Shown here in pieces: positions 7,586 to 18,727 of a stretch of DNA of 64,000 nucleotides. Source of the DNA: Brevipalpus yothersi (taxonomy: Eukaryota > Arthropoda > Arachnida > Trombidiformes > Tenuipalpidae); contig QZCP01000041.1 in NCBI GenBank assembly GCA_003956705.1, forward strand, positions 86,544 through 150,543, given 5' to 3'. The translations under genes were made by a program, and so were the position numbers. The notes beneath the pieces are model-generated. The model made no database searches and was not told the DNA's origin. It was given only the letters and a program-made list of their open reading frames with translations. How positions within the stretch are numbered: position 1 is the stretch's first letter; every line of letters begins with the position of its first letter.

Positions 7586-10117
7586 AGTGAAAATTAAACA
7601 TTGATTAAGCTTGATATAGACATCTTACCTCGGGAATTTTTTGATATCCATAGGTTCACCAGTGTATGTATGATTCATATAAGCTGAAATTTTTTAGATG
7701 ATAACACGAATAATTAGATTAATTAGCCAAAAATGAATAGAGATGTAAAACAGATCATGTCGTTGCAAGTGTAAGTTGCCACCCAAGTGATGATGTCAGA
7801 TGACGAATATCCAGCATGATAACTAATAAACAGTGTTATCTCGTGAGGAGCTTTCCAGTGTGTTTACCTCAAATTTTCCAAACAGCAAGTGGAAGAGAAA
7901 AAAGAGAGAGAGAGAATCTCAGTCGTACCAAGTTATTGGCTCATTAAATGAAAACATTGTTCGTAATATCGTGCCATAAGCTTGTGACTGTGGAAGAAAA
8001 AAGTTGATCCCTTGTAAATAGACTTCTTGTTGTCCTCATCCTTTGCAACCCTTTCGAGCCTCATAAGTCGTGATGTAAAAAGTTTTCATTCTTCATCGAT
8101 TCCCCTGGATAATTTGTTTTTTCATGTTTCACGAGACGTATTAGGACTTGTAAATAAATTCTATGTTTTGAAGAGATGAAAGCCTCTAGTGCAACAATTT
8201 TTTTTGATAACTCAAACGAAGATTAAGGTTTAGACTACTCAGCAAGATCTTCTTTTGAGGAAATCTTTCGCTTGAATTTCGGAATTCGCTGATTAGAGCA
8301 ATTAGAAATACCAAGCAAATTGAACCAAAAATAAAACAAGCGGAACAAATAAACAGGAGGATAACTGATGAAAATTGAAAAATCCAATTGAACGGAACCG
8401 AAATTTCCGATTTTTCTCATGATTTGAATCAAGACAATTGTCTTGTTGCCAGACAAGAAACTATTCTTAAACGATCGAAAATCTCATACAGTCTTAAAAT
8501 ATTCAGAAAAAATTCCTTAGGCTTCGATAGCCTTAATTTTAATAGATACATCTGATCTATATCCATTGAAATATTCCACAAATCCGGCTCTTATCGATAA
8601 GCATCATGATTTTTCTGCATCAAATTACATTTCTCATCGATTAGATGTGATAAGTCAAATCTTTGTTGGAGAGAAAAGTTCCATAATCAACTTGATACTA
8701 AGCAATTGTGAGAGAATCAATTATTCTCGAATTGGTAGACATAAGATGAGAATAATCACCGAACTTCCATGGAGAGAACCATTGTGAAAATGAGTCTTCG
8801 GGAAGTTTTTGCACGGAAAAATTCAACTGATTAAGGGATGTTGTACTGACCAAAACTGATGGACCCACTAGAGCAGAGTATCAAGAGGACTGCGACTCTA
8901 ACCTTACAAACCTTAAGATCACTGCCCTGTAACTCACTTGGCGCGAAGACACTTTGGCCCTTCAACCTTGACGCTAAGCTTCAATGGAAAATGTTTTATC
9001 TTGACAATTTAAGTCAATCAATAGAGTTATCGAAACTTCTCGAGCAAAATTTCCCCAAGAAGACAAAGATTATGCATGCTTAAGCATGTGACAATGCAAA
9101 GATTGCAAATTTTCCTCTTTCTCACTATCTTTTGATGCCATCTTCACAACGAACTCTGTTCTTGATAGAAAGAAAGAGAGAGATTCATAAGATCCTATGC
9201 ATATCTGTAAGTGGTAAAGATTTTGTATGGATAATATTTCATCATGGATGGAAAATCATTTTGCATTGTATCCACTGGAACACGATGCAAGAGAATGTGT
9301 TCGCAAGCAAATGATCATGAAGATGGAAAGATACAAATTATTGTCTTTTTTATCTTCAACTTTCATCTGAAAGGTTGTCTGGAGCTCTTGATTAACAATC
9401 AGTTGTAACAGAAAGATCAAATTCTGTCTATGTCAAATTGAGATAGTTGGGAATTGAGCTTCAAATTTTTTACTAACGTACGTTCGATTAGGTGTGGAAT
9501 CGGTTGGAGAATTCAAAATAGATCTGATCGCAGAGATCATGTGTGAATGGAAACCTCACATATGAATCAGAGATAATCAACTTCCTTGACGTATAATATT
9601 TCATTAATTCCAATGATCATGACTTCAATGCTTAGTCATGAACAGCCTTCAATGAGTGACCTTTAGCTTTGAAGGATCTAATTTTTCTCTTCCATCTGAG
9701 AGTTCAATGATATTGTATAACTTTGAGGGGTGTTGCATAATTTTCAAAATTGAAAAAACTGGGAAAATCAATCAAAAGCGATAATCTCCACATGATTCGA
9801 GAAGTTTTCATGACCTAACACAAAATGGGAACACTTGATCATCATCTGAGACTATCTCGTTATCTCGTAATCGTTGTCTCGATATTGATACTCATGATTT
9901 CCTGTGGAGAATACTTCACTTCCTCATTTTTTCCCTCTCCTCTCTAGACATATGATCATAATCGCTATTGGAACAGTCCTGTAGCACTTTTTCTCGATAT
10001 TAATCACTAGAACAATCATTTAACGTCAATATATTTTCGATACCAATCACTTTTTCCCTTATACCAACGCAAAGCACCTTATGACTCGCGATCAGCCCAC
10101 AACGATACACATCTTTT

Positions 10118-10149
<32 letters not shown>

Positions 10150-10884
10150 CACCGATTTCGGTCATGATTATTGATAATAAAGAAAAATTCCCGATCAATT
10201 TTTCCAATCCACAGAATTATCTTTCTCTCTCTCAGAATTATCTCACAGAATTGATACACAATCGAAGTACATTCATGTAACTTGGAGTCGCTGACGTCGT
10301 GAGAGAAAGAGAAAGAGAAAGAGAGTTGCTCACTCTACAAAAAGAGCTTCTTTCAATGAAATTCTTTCATTCATCTTCTTGCTTCCTTTTCGTTCAACTT
10401 CACGACTTCTGTTTCTCTTTTCAAAAGCGATCGATATATTTTCGTTTAAAAATCAAAACTAATTGTCTCTTTATCTCTTCTTTTTTCCTGTGAGTGTACA
10501 CATCTAAATAACAAACAGATAGCTTGTTGTTACAACTGTTTAATTGGCTGTTACTGTTAATTACGTGATTTGAATGTGTTTCATTTGATTTGGGTGAAAC
10601 AAAAAGTGTGTATGTGATACATAATTGGCCTAGAACACTGAATTGCTCGATTGACTGTGGTTATTTTCTTACTTATTGTTTTTACAACTTGACTGTGATC
10701 AATTTTCTTTTACACACACACACACACTTGAATCATATTTCATACTGATCAGTTGAATTATAAAATTATTACCACCTCCGAGACCTTAGAGTTCTTGTTG
10801 TTTTTTCCCTCCTCCGCTTCCTCTTCTTCCTTCTCCTCCTCCAACAACTACTACTGGGTGAAATTGATTCATTCAGAATTCATC
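7586..10884. other. 3.3 kb without a supported gene
   Basis: Open frames here are short (75 codons or fewer) and have no recognisable motif. On the minus strand just upstream of the endonuclease, a 17-codon ORF (ATG at 7678) runs into CCGAG|GTAAGA, a good splice donor, which could belong to a leader. The right part holds a (CT)n run at 10122-10149, a GA-rich patch near 10300 and an (AC)n run near 10712. It probably includes the promoter and 5' UTR of the phosphotransferase gene. Confidence 0.5.
10122..10149. repeat. (CT)n microsatellite
   Basis: An uninterrupted CT dinucleotide run of 28 bp upstream of the phosphotransferase gene. Confidence 0.9.
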
Positions 10885-13783
10885 ATGACGAGAATAGTGT
10901 TCCCGAATCAGCTTCATTCGAATAATATCAAGCAACGATATGCTAGTCCCCGAGACTTCAAGCCTCATGAAAGATCTAAACAAATGGATCATGGATGGAT
11001 ATTGTCAAGTGATCAGATGCAATTCCTCCGAAACAATCCATACTACTATTGTGCCAGTTGTGGCTCATATCTTGAAATGTTTTTTCTCCAAAGGTAAGAC
11101 ATTTTCGAATCATTTTTTCCATTTCACTATCTCTCCGTTTTGAGCAAACTTTCTCTCTCTCTGTCTGTTTGAATATTTCGTAAATCTTGCCTCAAGCTTC
11201 CGTGTTGAAGTAAGAAATTGAAAAAGTGTACATCTATATGCTGGTGATATAAGAAGATACCAGAACCTCGATTCGAAGTCTCGCAACACCAAAAACATAT
11301 ACACACACACTCACATATTGGTCCAATTCGAGAAAGAAGGAGGGCAGAAAAAGGGAAGAAAGCGTTCGATATCGAAGGTTCTCGAGTGTATAATATATGG
11401 CTTGAAGCTATTTTATTCACCCAGCAAGTTAGATCATTGGAAAAAGAGAGAGAAAGAAGAGAGAGAGAGAAAGAAATGATGCGCGAGTGGCTCACCGCAT
11501 CTTCTCTCTTTCTCTCTCTCTGTATATGGCCTTGTTTGATGTTCATATAATACCATGATCATGATGATGATTTGATACCCTTGTGTGTGTGTATGTGTGT
11601 ATTAGGGAGGAAAATTGAACGAATGTCAGTTAGTCGGAGAAGAAGATTAAATACATACACATTGAGAGTACACACAGTACTCTCTATGATGGTAGTTATG
11701 AGATCTCGTTTCGTGACGCATTCGATAACCATGTAAAATACGAGAGAAAGTGAGAGAGAGAGAGGAAGTTCTTTTTTATTGTTTTCTCCTTGATGTGTGA
11801 CTGTGGAGAGGGTTTCCGGTTTGCTGCATACCACAGTTGCCCGGGAGAGAAAGTAAGAAGAAAGAGAGAGAGAAAAAATTTCTCTCTCCACAGATATTGT
11901 ATGTCAAATTTCCTTGGGCTTTATCTTTAATTCGATTTTTCAACTCACTTGTATCCAAGCGTTTTCTTTCATTTAGCTTGAAGGTACAAAAACTAATGCA
12001 CTTGTAGAGAAAGTGTTGTTATGCGTGTGAGAAAAAGTTGCCAGAATATATACACGCCTAACTGGTCATGCGAAAGTTTCTCAGGTGCATGTGTGAGTGT
12101 GAGTATATTGTCAACGGAAAAAAATACATCAAAAACTTGATTGGAAAAGATATACACTACCACTTACTATTACTGTCATCTAAACCCTTTTTCTCTCTTG
12201 ACAAAAACTAAATGAACTTTTTTTTCTCTTTCTCTTGCACACACAGATTTTGGACAAAACTTGCCAAATTTATTCCCCACTTCGTTGCACCCTCCTTGTT
12301 AACCTTCGCTGGCCTGACGATCAACATCTTGTGTTCACTGAACGTGTTGTATTACTCATTTGATCTCAAGAGTGACGTTCCATCATGGGCGTTCTTGATA
12401 TGTGCCACTGGACTTTTTCTATATCAAACACTGGATGCTCTGGATGGCAAGCAATCGGCTAAAGTTCAAAATACCCAAATCGAAGAGCTTACAGATCACG
12501 GATGTGATGCGGTGTCCACTATTTTTGTAGCATTAACTGCCGCCGCAGCAGTACAATTGGGCAATTATCCATCACTATTGTATTTGTACGCTATTTTGAT
12601 GTTCACCGCATTCTTCTCCACTCACTGGCTGGCCCACATAACCCATTGTATGGTGTTCAAAAAGTACGTTGTACATGCTTCGAAAAAAAAATTATTCTTT
12701 CTAATTCGCTGAAGACATATCGTTTGTGTGAAACGGTGATGATCTCTACCTATCTCATTCTCTCTCTCTTTTTGTTGTTAAAAGAGAAGAGACAAACTTT
12801 TTTTCTGATGTGATAGTTTTTTATTGTAGATTTTATCTCCAATTGATCTCATTCACTTGCTACTGCCAAAGATTGCCTACAACTAATACTGCTACCAAAA
12901 TTGCTGTAATATGTTCTAGTCAAAAATTAACTCCCTGAAAAGAAAACCCAAAATCCCATTTAATATCATGCTGGAGAAAAAACGAAAATCATTCTAATGT
13001 ATCAATTTCTTGAACTTTTCCCTTCTTAGGATTGATGTAAGTGAAGCTCAATGGTCGATGATCCTGATACACTTGATTACCGCGCAATGGGGTCAAAAGA
13101 TCTGGAGTATACCGTTAGTTAATGTTTTCGGGTTCCAATTGGATGGCACTCAAGTGATGGCCATTCTTACCATCCTATCACTGAGCCACTGTATTTTTGA
13201 TAACCTTCAAATGTCTGTATTGGGTAAAAAGACTCCACTTGAGGAAAATGAGATTTTGATCCCAAGACGCCGTAGTCAAGCCATCTATAATCCTCTCCAT
13301 TCACTCGGACTATTGATGCTTCTATCGATGTTAAATTATCTTTCTGGTCTGGTCTCATTGAGTGCAAGCGTGTTTGTGATACTCTATGGTTTTGCCTTTG
13401 CTCGACTTGTGATTAACTTGGTGATGCAGAATGTTTCTCGTGGTGAGACAGAAAAATGGGACCTTTGCTTAGCGGCACCCTTGCTACTAACTTTAAATCA
13501 GCTAGTTGGACTGATTCATCCCTACACAGCACTTTTGTGTGCATCTATTTACTCCATGATGGATTTCCTTCGATTTTTTACTTACGCGTGCTGGGATCTC
13601 AAAGCGGCTCTGGATGTACATATATTATCGGTAAAATATCCACTAGGACATCCCAAGAGTCGCGGTGGTAATGAAGGTTTTTATATCAATGGTTTCAATA
13701 ATGAGGCTATTCGAGAAGAATGGAAGAAATTTGAAGCACAAGAGCGTAATGGGCTAGTCAAAGTACTGTTCGGCTATTACTGA
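10885..13783 (+). CDS. CDP-alcohol phosphotransferase (choline/ethanolamine phosphotransferase family)
   Basis: Three coding exons, 10885-11093, 12247-12663 and 13030-13783, give 459 residues with GT-AG junctions in phase. The family makes phosphatidylcholine or phosphatidylethanolamine from diacylglycerol and CDP-choline or CDP-ethanolamine in ER or Golgi membranes. Evidence: LSSDQMQFLRN at the N-terminus, FVAPSLLTFAGLTIN, LDALDGKQ, DHGCDAVST, IDVSEAQW at an exon boundary, and many hydrophobic segments. The signature DG-x2-AR-x8-G-x3-D-x3-D is degenerate: after DGKQ comes SAK where AR is expected, the second Gly is Glu149, and one residue is missing. The four aspartates (D133, D136, D153, D157) remain. 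Whether it is CEPT1-, CHPT1- or EPT1-type is undecided. Intron 1 is 1.15 kb and rich in GA/CT. Confidence 0.87.
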
Positions 13784-14849
13784 TCAAAGCTGAACCAATG
13801 CTTTTTATCCAAATTTGGACACAGTGTTGTAACGATGACGAAATTCCACCAACCTATGGTAGCTCAAATCTTGCGGAAGATGAGAGCTCAAGAAAAAATG
13901 TTCCCAAGAATTTTGAAGAAGATGAAGGTGTCTCAATGACACTGTCCCAGTGATCACAAGGGTGAAATCTTTTGGATACAATCATTATTGAAATGAATAG
14001 TTCAAAAGATTTCTCAGAGTAATCTTTTTCGAAGAATGTATCTGACTGGTGGATTCGTTTCGAAATGGAGAGCTTTCAAATTTTTCGTGAAGATCTCAAG
14101 AACCTCGGAAATAAATTTCGGCTGATAAGGTCTAGTCAGGAGACCACAAATAAGTTCATTTCATAATTGATTTTTCTTCCTCACTCTTTCTTGTCTGCCT
14201 CCATAAGATGTCAATGTGTACATATGGTTAATAATGATCCAATTGTGGAGCCTTCTCATCTTGATCAGCGAAACGTTATCATTCGGTTCTTAATTGGGTC
14301 TTTTATCTCACCTTTTCTCCTTCCTTACCACTATAATTTCCACCTACAGTATGATAAATACTCTTATCTAGCTTCAAATAATGCGTTGTTCATAATTATT
14401 ATTCATCCAATTAAAAGTATAATTTAATCTTAAAATCTGATATTCAATTCAATTTCTTCACACATCGTTCCTACATTCATCTCACATTTCATACCATTCT
14501 TTCTGTACTGTCTCTTGTCTGTCATCTCAAATCCATTCGATATCATTCAAATGATATCGTTTCTCACAATGAATTCCATCATCATGATAAGTGACTCAAA
14601 ATTTTGAATCCTCAACTCAATCGGAATTTCAGAATTTTCGGGATTCATTGAAAAATTCTTCTCACAGCCGAAAAAAAAAGAAAAGTTTCAAACATTCCCG
14701 CGAAGACAAGTGCAATTGAAGTGCATTTTTTTGACATCGCCATCTGTATTGAGCGGACTTTGATCACATTTTTTTTTTGATTCACTTTGACACTCGAAAA
14801 ATGTTTTGATTGTTTATCTTATTTGTCTTGTCGAGTTTTCTTCTTCTTT
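13784..14849. other. Intergenic, 3' UTR of phosphotransferase
   Basis: No supported gene. AATAAA at 14110-14115 is a plausible polyadenylation signal for the phosphotransferase gene. A plus-strand open frame at 14167-14427 has no recognisable motif. Confidence 0.45.
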
Positions 14850-15377
14850 TGCTGTGGATTGTGTCCACACACAATGTTTTTTAAATATTTACCACTTAAA
14901 CATCAGATATTAGTGTTTGCATGGATCCACGAGTGTTTTCCCGTGTCTCAACTTTATCAGACGATCAAATAGCCAACATGTTGGTAAATGAAAATGGCGT
15001 TCAACTCAATCCTGAGTTGATGAGCCGATTTAATGTAACACCACAATTGATGGCCAAACTGTTAGTTGCCCTCTGTGAGCACAATGCTGGTGGTGGTGCA
15101 CGATTGGTACACAATCGTGCCAATATGATACGAACTCCTGGTAAAGTGATTCAGCCAGGATATCAATCTCCTTCGGTGACATCTCAACGATGTGATGATA
15201 TTGACAATTTGGCCAACTTGTGTCGACAATTTTTGCCATCTGAATCACCTTTAACCGACATACTGGATGCAATCAATTCCGATTGTCGAGTTAACATTAA
15301 CAGTTATGACGATGGTAGTCCAGCGTTTAATAGATTTTGGCAATTCTGCTCCAATCTTCGTAAAACTGAAAAACAAG
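14850..15377 (+). repeat. Copy A of duplicated CNOT1 first exon plus leader
   Basis: This segment resembles 52033-52584. The similarity starts upstream of the ATG (GCTGTGGAT against GCCGTGGAT, then the ATGGAT start region), runs through the coding exon and ends at the identical donor CAAG|GTTTGT. The best block of encoded protein (LSDDQI to ALCEH, about 47 residues) is nearly 90 percent identical, while many third codon positions differ. The middle linker has diverged and contains indels. Confidence 0.85.
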
Positions 15378-16795
15378 GTTTGTATGTTTTTCATCGGCAA
15401 ATTCACTCTCTCCACTCTTTTATGCCTCAGGCAAAGTGGGAATTCTTGCGTTTTTTCCCATAAAATTTTGAGAAACGTTTCTTAATACCTTCTCTATCCT
15501 TTCTATCCTCTTATTTTTTGTTTTCTCTAGAAAATGCTCACAGTGTTACAGAGGCCATGGAAAGACTCAAATTAGGAAATGGACGAGAAGTGCCCGTGTC
15601 ACCGGCAAGCTCAGTAAGTTCAACAGTGATCAAAAGGCCGATGAGAGTTGATGAATTAGAAGCCATGATGTTCAACTCTCCATCATCTCCTCCTCACAAT
15701 TCTGATGGCTCCAAAACCGAAACAAACGGTGGATGGAGTCCATTCAGCACCGGGATGGATAATTTTATACCTAAAATCGAGCCAGCACCCAAGCCATCAC
15801 TTCCCACCTTCGGTAATGCACCGCCCGGATTCGGTGTACAGACTTCTTTTCCGAGGAAAAATTTTAATACCAAACGTCGTCCTGGTTACAAAGATCCTAG
15901 AGAAAGAGAAAGAGATTTCAGTCACAATAATAGCACTGATGAATATGCCAATTTGATGACCCACCAAGATATATCTTGGCTCTTGAAAATTCAAAAGCGT
16001 CAATTGGACTTCGAGGATCCTTACAAGGAAGACTTCTATTTCACATCCTATTGCTCTAGGCAACTTGCTGCAGCTACCCTTGCCAAAAAATTGACAGGAG
16101 CCGATGTTAAGAATTCACCTACTTTGATAGTGCCCGAGAGAAATCGTGATAAGAATAACAAAGAACAATACAAGCCCACAAATTATGAAGGTTCTCTAGG
16201 TAAACTTCAAGTCTGCAATGTTAAATGTCCTCGTAAGCTGGTCGATCTAGCAGTCAATCAGTCTACCGAAGTGGTCGATTGTCGAAACATCAATCGACCT
16301 GTTACTCCTATAGGAAGAGCTGAGCTGAATGCATTCCGGCGAACTTTACTTGAAATTGAACGCCTTTATTTAACAATGTTAGATATTGATGAAGAGGACA
16401 AGCGTATGGGCGCGCTACCTGAAGAGGCCAAGAAACCTCATCAAGAAAAACGCGATGAGCTGTCTCTGAAGCTTTTCAAAGGAATTTACGATGAAAAGCA
16501 TGGAAGAATCAATGTCAAGATTTCGAAAGTGAGAAAAGGTTTTGCACTTATCATCCGCTCCCTTCTCGTCTTCACCGAGAACGAACGTAAAGTTGTAATT
16601 GTAAAAAGTGTGATTGACAATTATCTGAATGTCATAGCTGCTCAACGAGAAAAATCATCTTGGGGCCAAATGGATTTCTTGGAAGTTATACTAGACACTA
16701 TAGCTGAACTAAATGATCCTAGGCTACCCGACTCTGAATCTATCATGAAAAAGATGAATGAAGTATCGAAAAGCTCTAATCATGGCGCAAAGTGA
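14921..16795 (+). CDS. PAT1: PAT1-like mRNA decapping factor with a CNOT1-derived N-terminal exon
   Basis: Two exons, 14921-15377 and 15531-16795, joined in phase 1 (CAA G|AA AAT), give 573 residues. PAT1 proteins link deadenylation to decapping in P-bodies. Exon 2 is unmistakably PAT1: ERLKLGN, YANLMTHQDISWLLKIQ, DFEDPYKEDFYF, YEGSLGKLQVCNV, PRKLVDLAV, then the helical C-domain with KVRKGFALIIRSL. Exon 1 (residues 1-152) is not the usual acidic PAT1 N-terminus that binds the DDX6/Me31B helicase. It is a copy of the first exon of CNOT1. The C-domain also stops early, about 130-170 residues short of vertebrate PATL1, without a visible splice donor. An upstream out-of-frame ATG at 14873 overlaps the start. 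AATAAA lies at 17127-17132. The PAT1 identity is firm; the fusion rests on splice phase and needs transcripts. Confidence 0.85.
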
Positions 16796-17313
16796 TAAGG
16801 AATCGCGTCATTCTTTTTTTTGAAAAACTTTAGACAAAGCCACAACCCTTTTGTTGACACCAAGAGAATTGGTTTTTAAAAATGTGTGAGAGGTGACAAA
16901 CTTCGATTGATTTTCGAACGCAAACATTTTATACCGCATGAGACCATCCACTGGCTAACTCTGATCTGCCCTCAGTCAGCCCGAAAAGGAACATGGAGTA
17001 GCTAACTAAAGAAAAATTGCTTCAAATATTCCCATCGAGAGTTGATCTTTTTGTTATGGTAACTTATGTGATTTGCATCTCCCATGTTCTTTTGAATGCA
17101 TCAACAGATGGATTTTAATATTATTCAATAAAGAATAGTGTATGAATGACAAGTTTCTTCTTGTTTTATCCCCCTCATAAACCCAATGATTGTCTCTAAA
17201 CCGGCCATCTTGCGAAGGACATTTTTATTATCAAATCGGGAAAAGCTATTTGCCAGATGATATGATTTTACTCGTGATTCGAACAATGAAAAAGTACATA
17301 AGTGAGGAATAAA
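16796..17313. other. Convergent 3' ends of PAT1-like and mtSSB genes
   Basis: No gene seen. It holds AATAAA on the plus strand (17127-17132, for PAT1) and the reverse complement TTTATT at 17224-17229 (an AATAAA for mtSSB), so the two 3' ends lie about 100 bp apart. Confidence 0.5.
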
Positions 17314-17970
17314 CTAATCAACCTCCTCCTCTCTCTGTCCTCTTGGTTGCGAAAGTATTATGAGTTCATCTAGGAGAGAAGAAATGAATTTTTCAGATAT
17401 GATTTACAACAATCACACTAAATTCTTACCAGCAACAATATGAGCAGTTTGATGAGTAGTCGTTCCAGAAGCATCAGAGACCTTTCCATAAGAGATCTTA
17501 CCCAAGACTAGAACTCGAGTACTGAGAGAACATTTCAAAATGAGCTGTCAAAAAGGAGAAAAACATTGTCATCACTTACCCTTTTTTAACATAATCAGTG
17601 GAAACACGTCTCAAGGAATCTTTGAAAACGGATATTCGATGCCATTCTGATTTTTGAATATACTGTTCATCCTCTTCGATTTTGTACCTGATACTGGTGA
17701 CCATAGAGAAGACGACCACTGGACGCTCTTCACTACCCCTTATCTGAGGATCACTTCCGACTCTACCAAGGAGTGTGACCTGGTTCAAAGCTGATAAATA
17801 ATAGACATCAAATGAATGATAATCAAGCAGTGATCAGAGAATTTATTAGCCTTACATTTTTCAACCGAAACTCTGGGGGCATCACAAAAGCGACGACCAA
17901 CACTACCGACACTGGTTTTTGATCTAGCATGTTGAATGGCACTGGTAAGTAAGCGTCTTGAGGCGTTCAT
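17314..17970 (-). CDS. mtSSB: Mitochondrial single-stranded DNA-binding protein
   Basis: Four exons on the minus strand, 17970-17856, 17790-17580, 17521-17430 and 17369-17314, give 157 residues in phase (animal mtSSB is about 145-150). It coats single-stranded mtDNA at the replication fork and works with the mitochondrial polymerase and Twinkle helicase. Residues 1-37 are basic and hydroxylated with no acid (NASRRLLTSAIQHARSK), a typical matrix-targeting sequence. The OB-fold follows: SLNQVTLLGRVGSDPQ, VVFSMVT, SEWHRISVF, DYVKKGTRVLVLGKISYG and HIVADELIILSQ. Reading through the third donor would end the protein at AGKNLV, so an alternative short form is possible. The start at 17970 is chosen because it opens the targeting peptide. 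Confidence 0.95.
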
Positions 17971-18315
17971 TATGGCCTTAACAACAACAAGAAGAATGAT
18001 AATGAATTCCAGTTGATAAATTCCGAAGTGAATTGGAATCAAACTTATGCGTAATGGGCAGTAAGTAAGAGTATGATGGTTGAGAGTGAATCAACCTAAA
18101 CTTACCACTTAAGAAAAATCGACCAACAAGATTTGAGAATGAACAACAATGGCGTAAAAGTTGACAAAATATTCACCCAAATGATCGTTTCAAAACTTAT
18201 TTAAATCAAGCAAGTGATGACAATAATTTTCCTGAACAAGGTTCGAATCGCACTCAAACGTGTGTCAACAAAGAGTTGCTTATAAAAAACGAAAGCATGC
18301 TTGCTGTTTGCCGAG

Positions 18316-18323
18316 TTTGGCGC
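18316..18323 (+). promoter_or_regulatory. Candidate E2F-type site (TTTGGCGC)
   Basis: Matches the E2F consensus TTT[GC][GC]CGC and lies about 350 bp upstream of the mtSSB start. The same octamer occurs about 340 bp upstream of DIMT1. Functional role is inferred only. Confidence 0.3.
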
Positions 18324-18716
18324 TCAAACGTTTAAGCGGTTCCCTTTGACATTGGATTGAAGCAGCTTTTTTCGATTCAATTATTGTCTAATTTTTTGTT
18401 CGAATTGTTTTAAAGAGCAAGTAAAGCAATCAATCCAATCATTGCTTTTGCATAATTTCTAGTTAAGATGCTCTAGATTCTACCTGTAATATGGAAGGGA
18501 TTTCTTAAGGTTATTCCGGTGTCACGTTCAACTTTACCACATCAGATATGCAGGATAAACGCCTGCAAATAAAACAAGTTATCGAGAAAATCCTATGTGC
18601 ACACATCTATCAGGACCCCAACTGATCTATGTTTGGTAAAATCGGTGAAAATAATTAAGCTTGCAAATAAAACGAAAATTTCAGATTGATTGTTAGAGAT
18701 TTTCTTGAAAAAATAA

Positions 18717-18722
18717 TTTATT
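18717..18722 (-). terminator. Polyadenylation signal of DIMT1
   Basis: AATAAA on the minus strand begins only 5 nt after the TAA stop (18728-18730). This implies a very short 3' UTR if it is used. Confidence 0.55.
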
Positions 18723-18727
18723 ATACT

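Larger units (their letters stand above)
17971..18727. other. Upstream region of mtSSB
   Basis: No gene seen. It contains TTTGGCGC at 18316-18323, an E2F-type site, and AATAAA for DIMT1 at its right edge. A GGTTCGAATC string near 18240 resembles a tRNA B-box, but no cloverleaf could be built around it. Confidence 0.45.

Noticed and set aside
10753..10884. Upstream extension of the phosphotransferase first exon
   Set aside because: The frame is open but contains no ATG before 10885, and the extension looks like translated CTT/TCC repeats.
17971..18042. Longer mtSSB N-terminus
   Set aside because: The extension (IPIHFGIYQLEFIIILL) is not targeting-peptide-like, whereas the start at 17970 opens a good one.
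18238..18252. GGTTCGAATCGC string resembling a tRNA B-box
   Set aside because: No matching A-box or acceptor stem could be placed upstream or around it.
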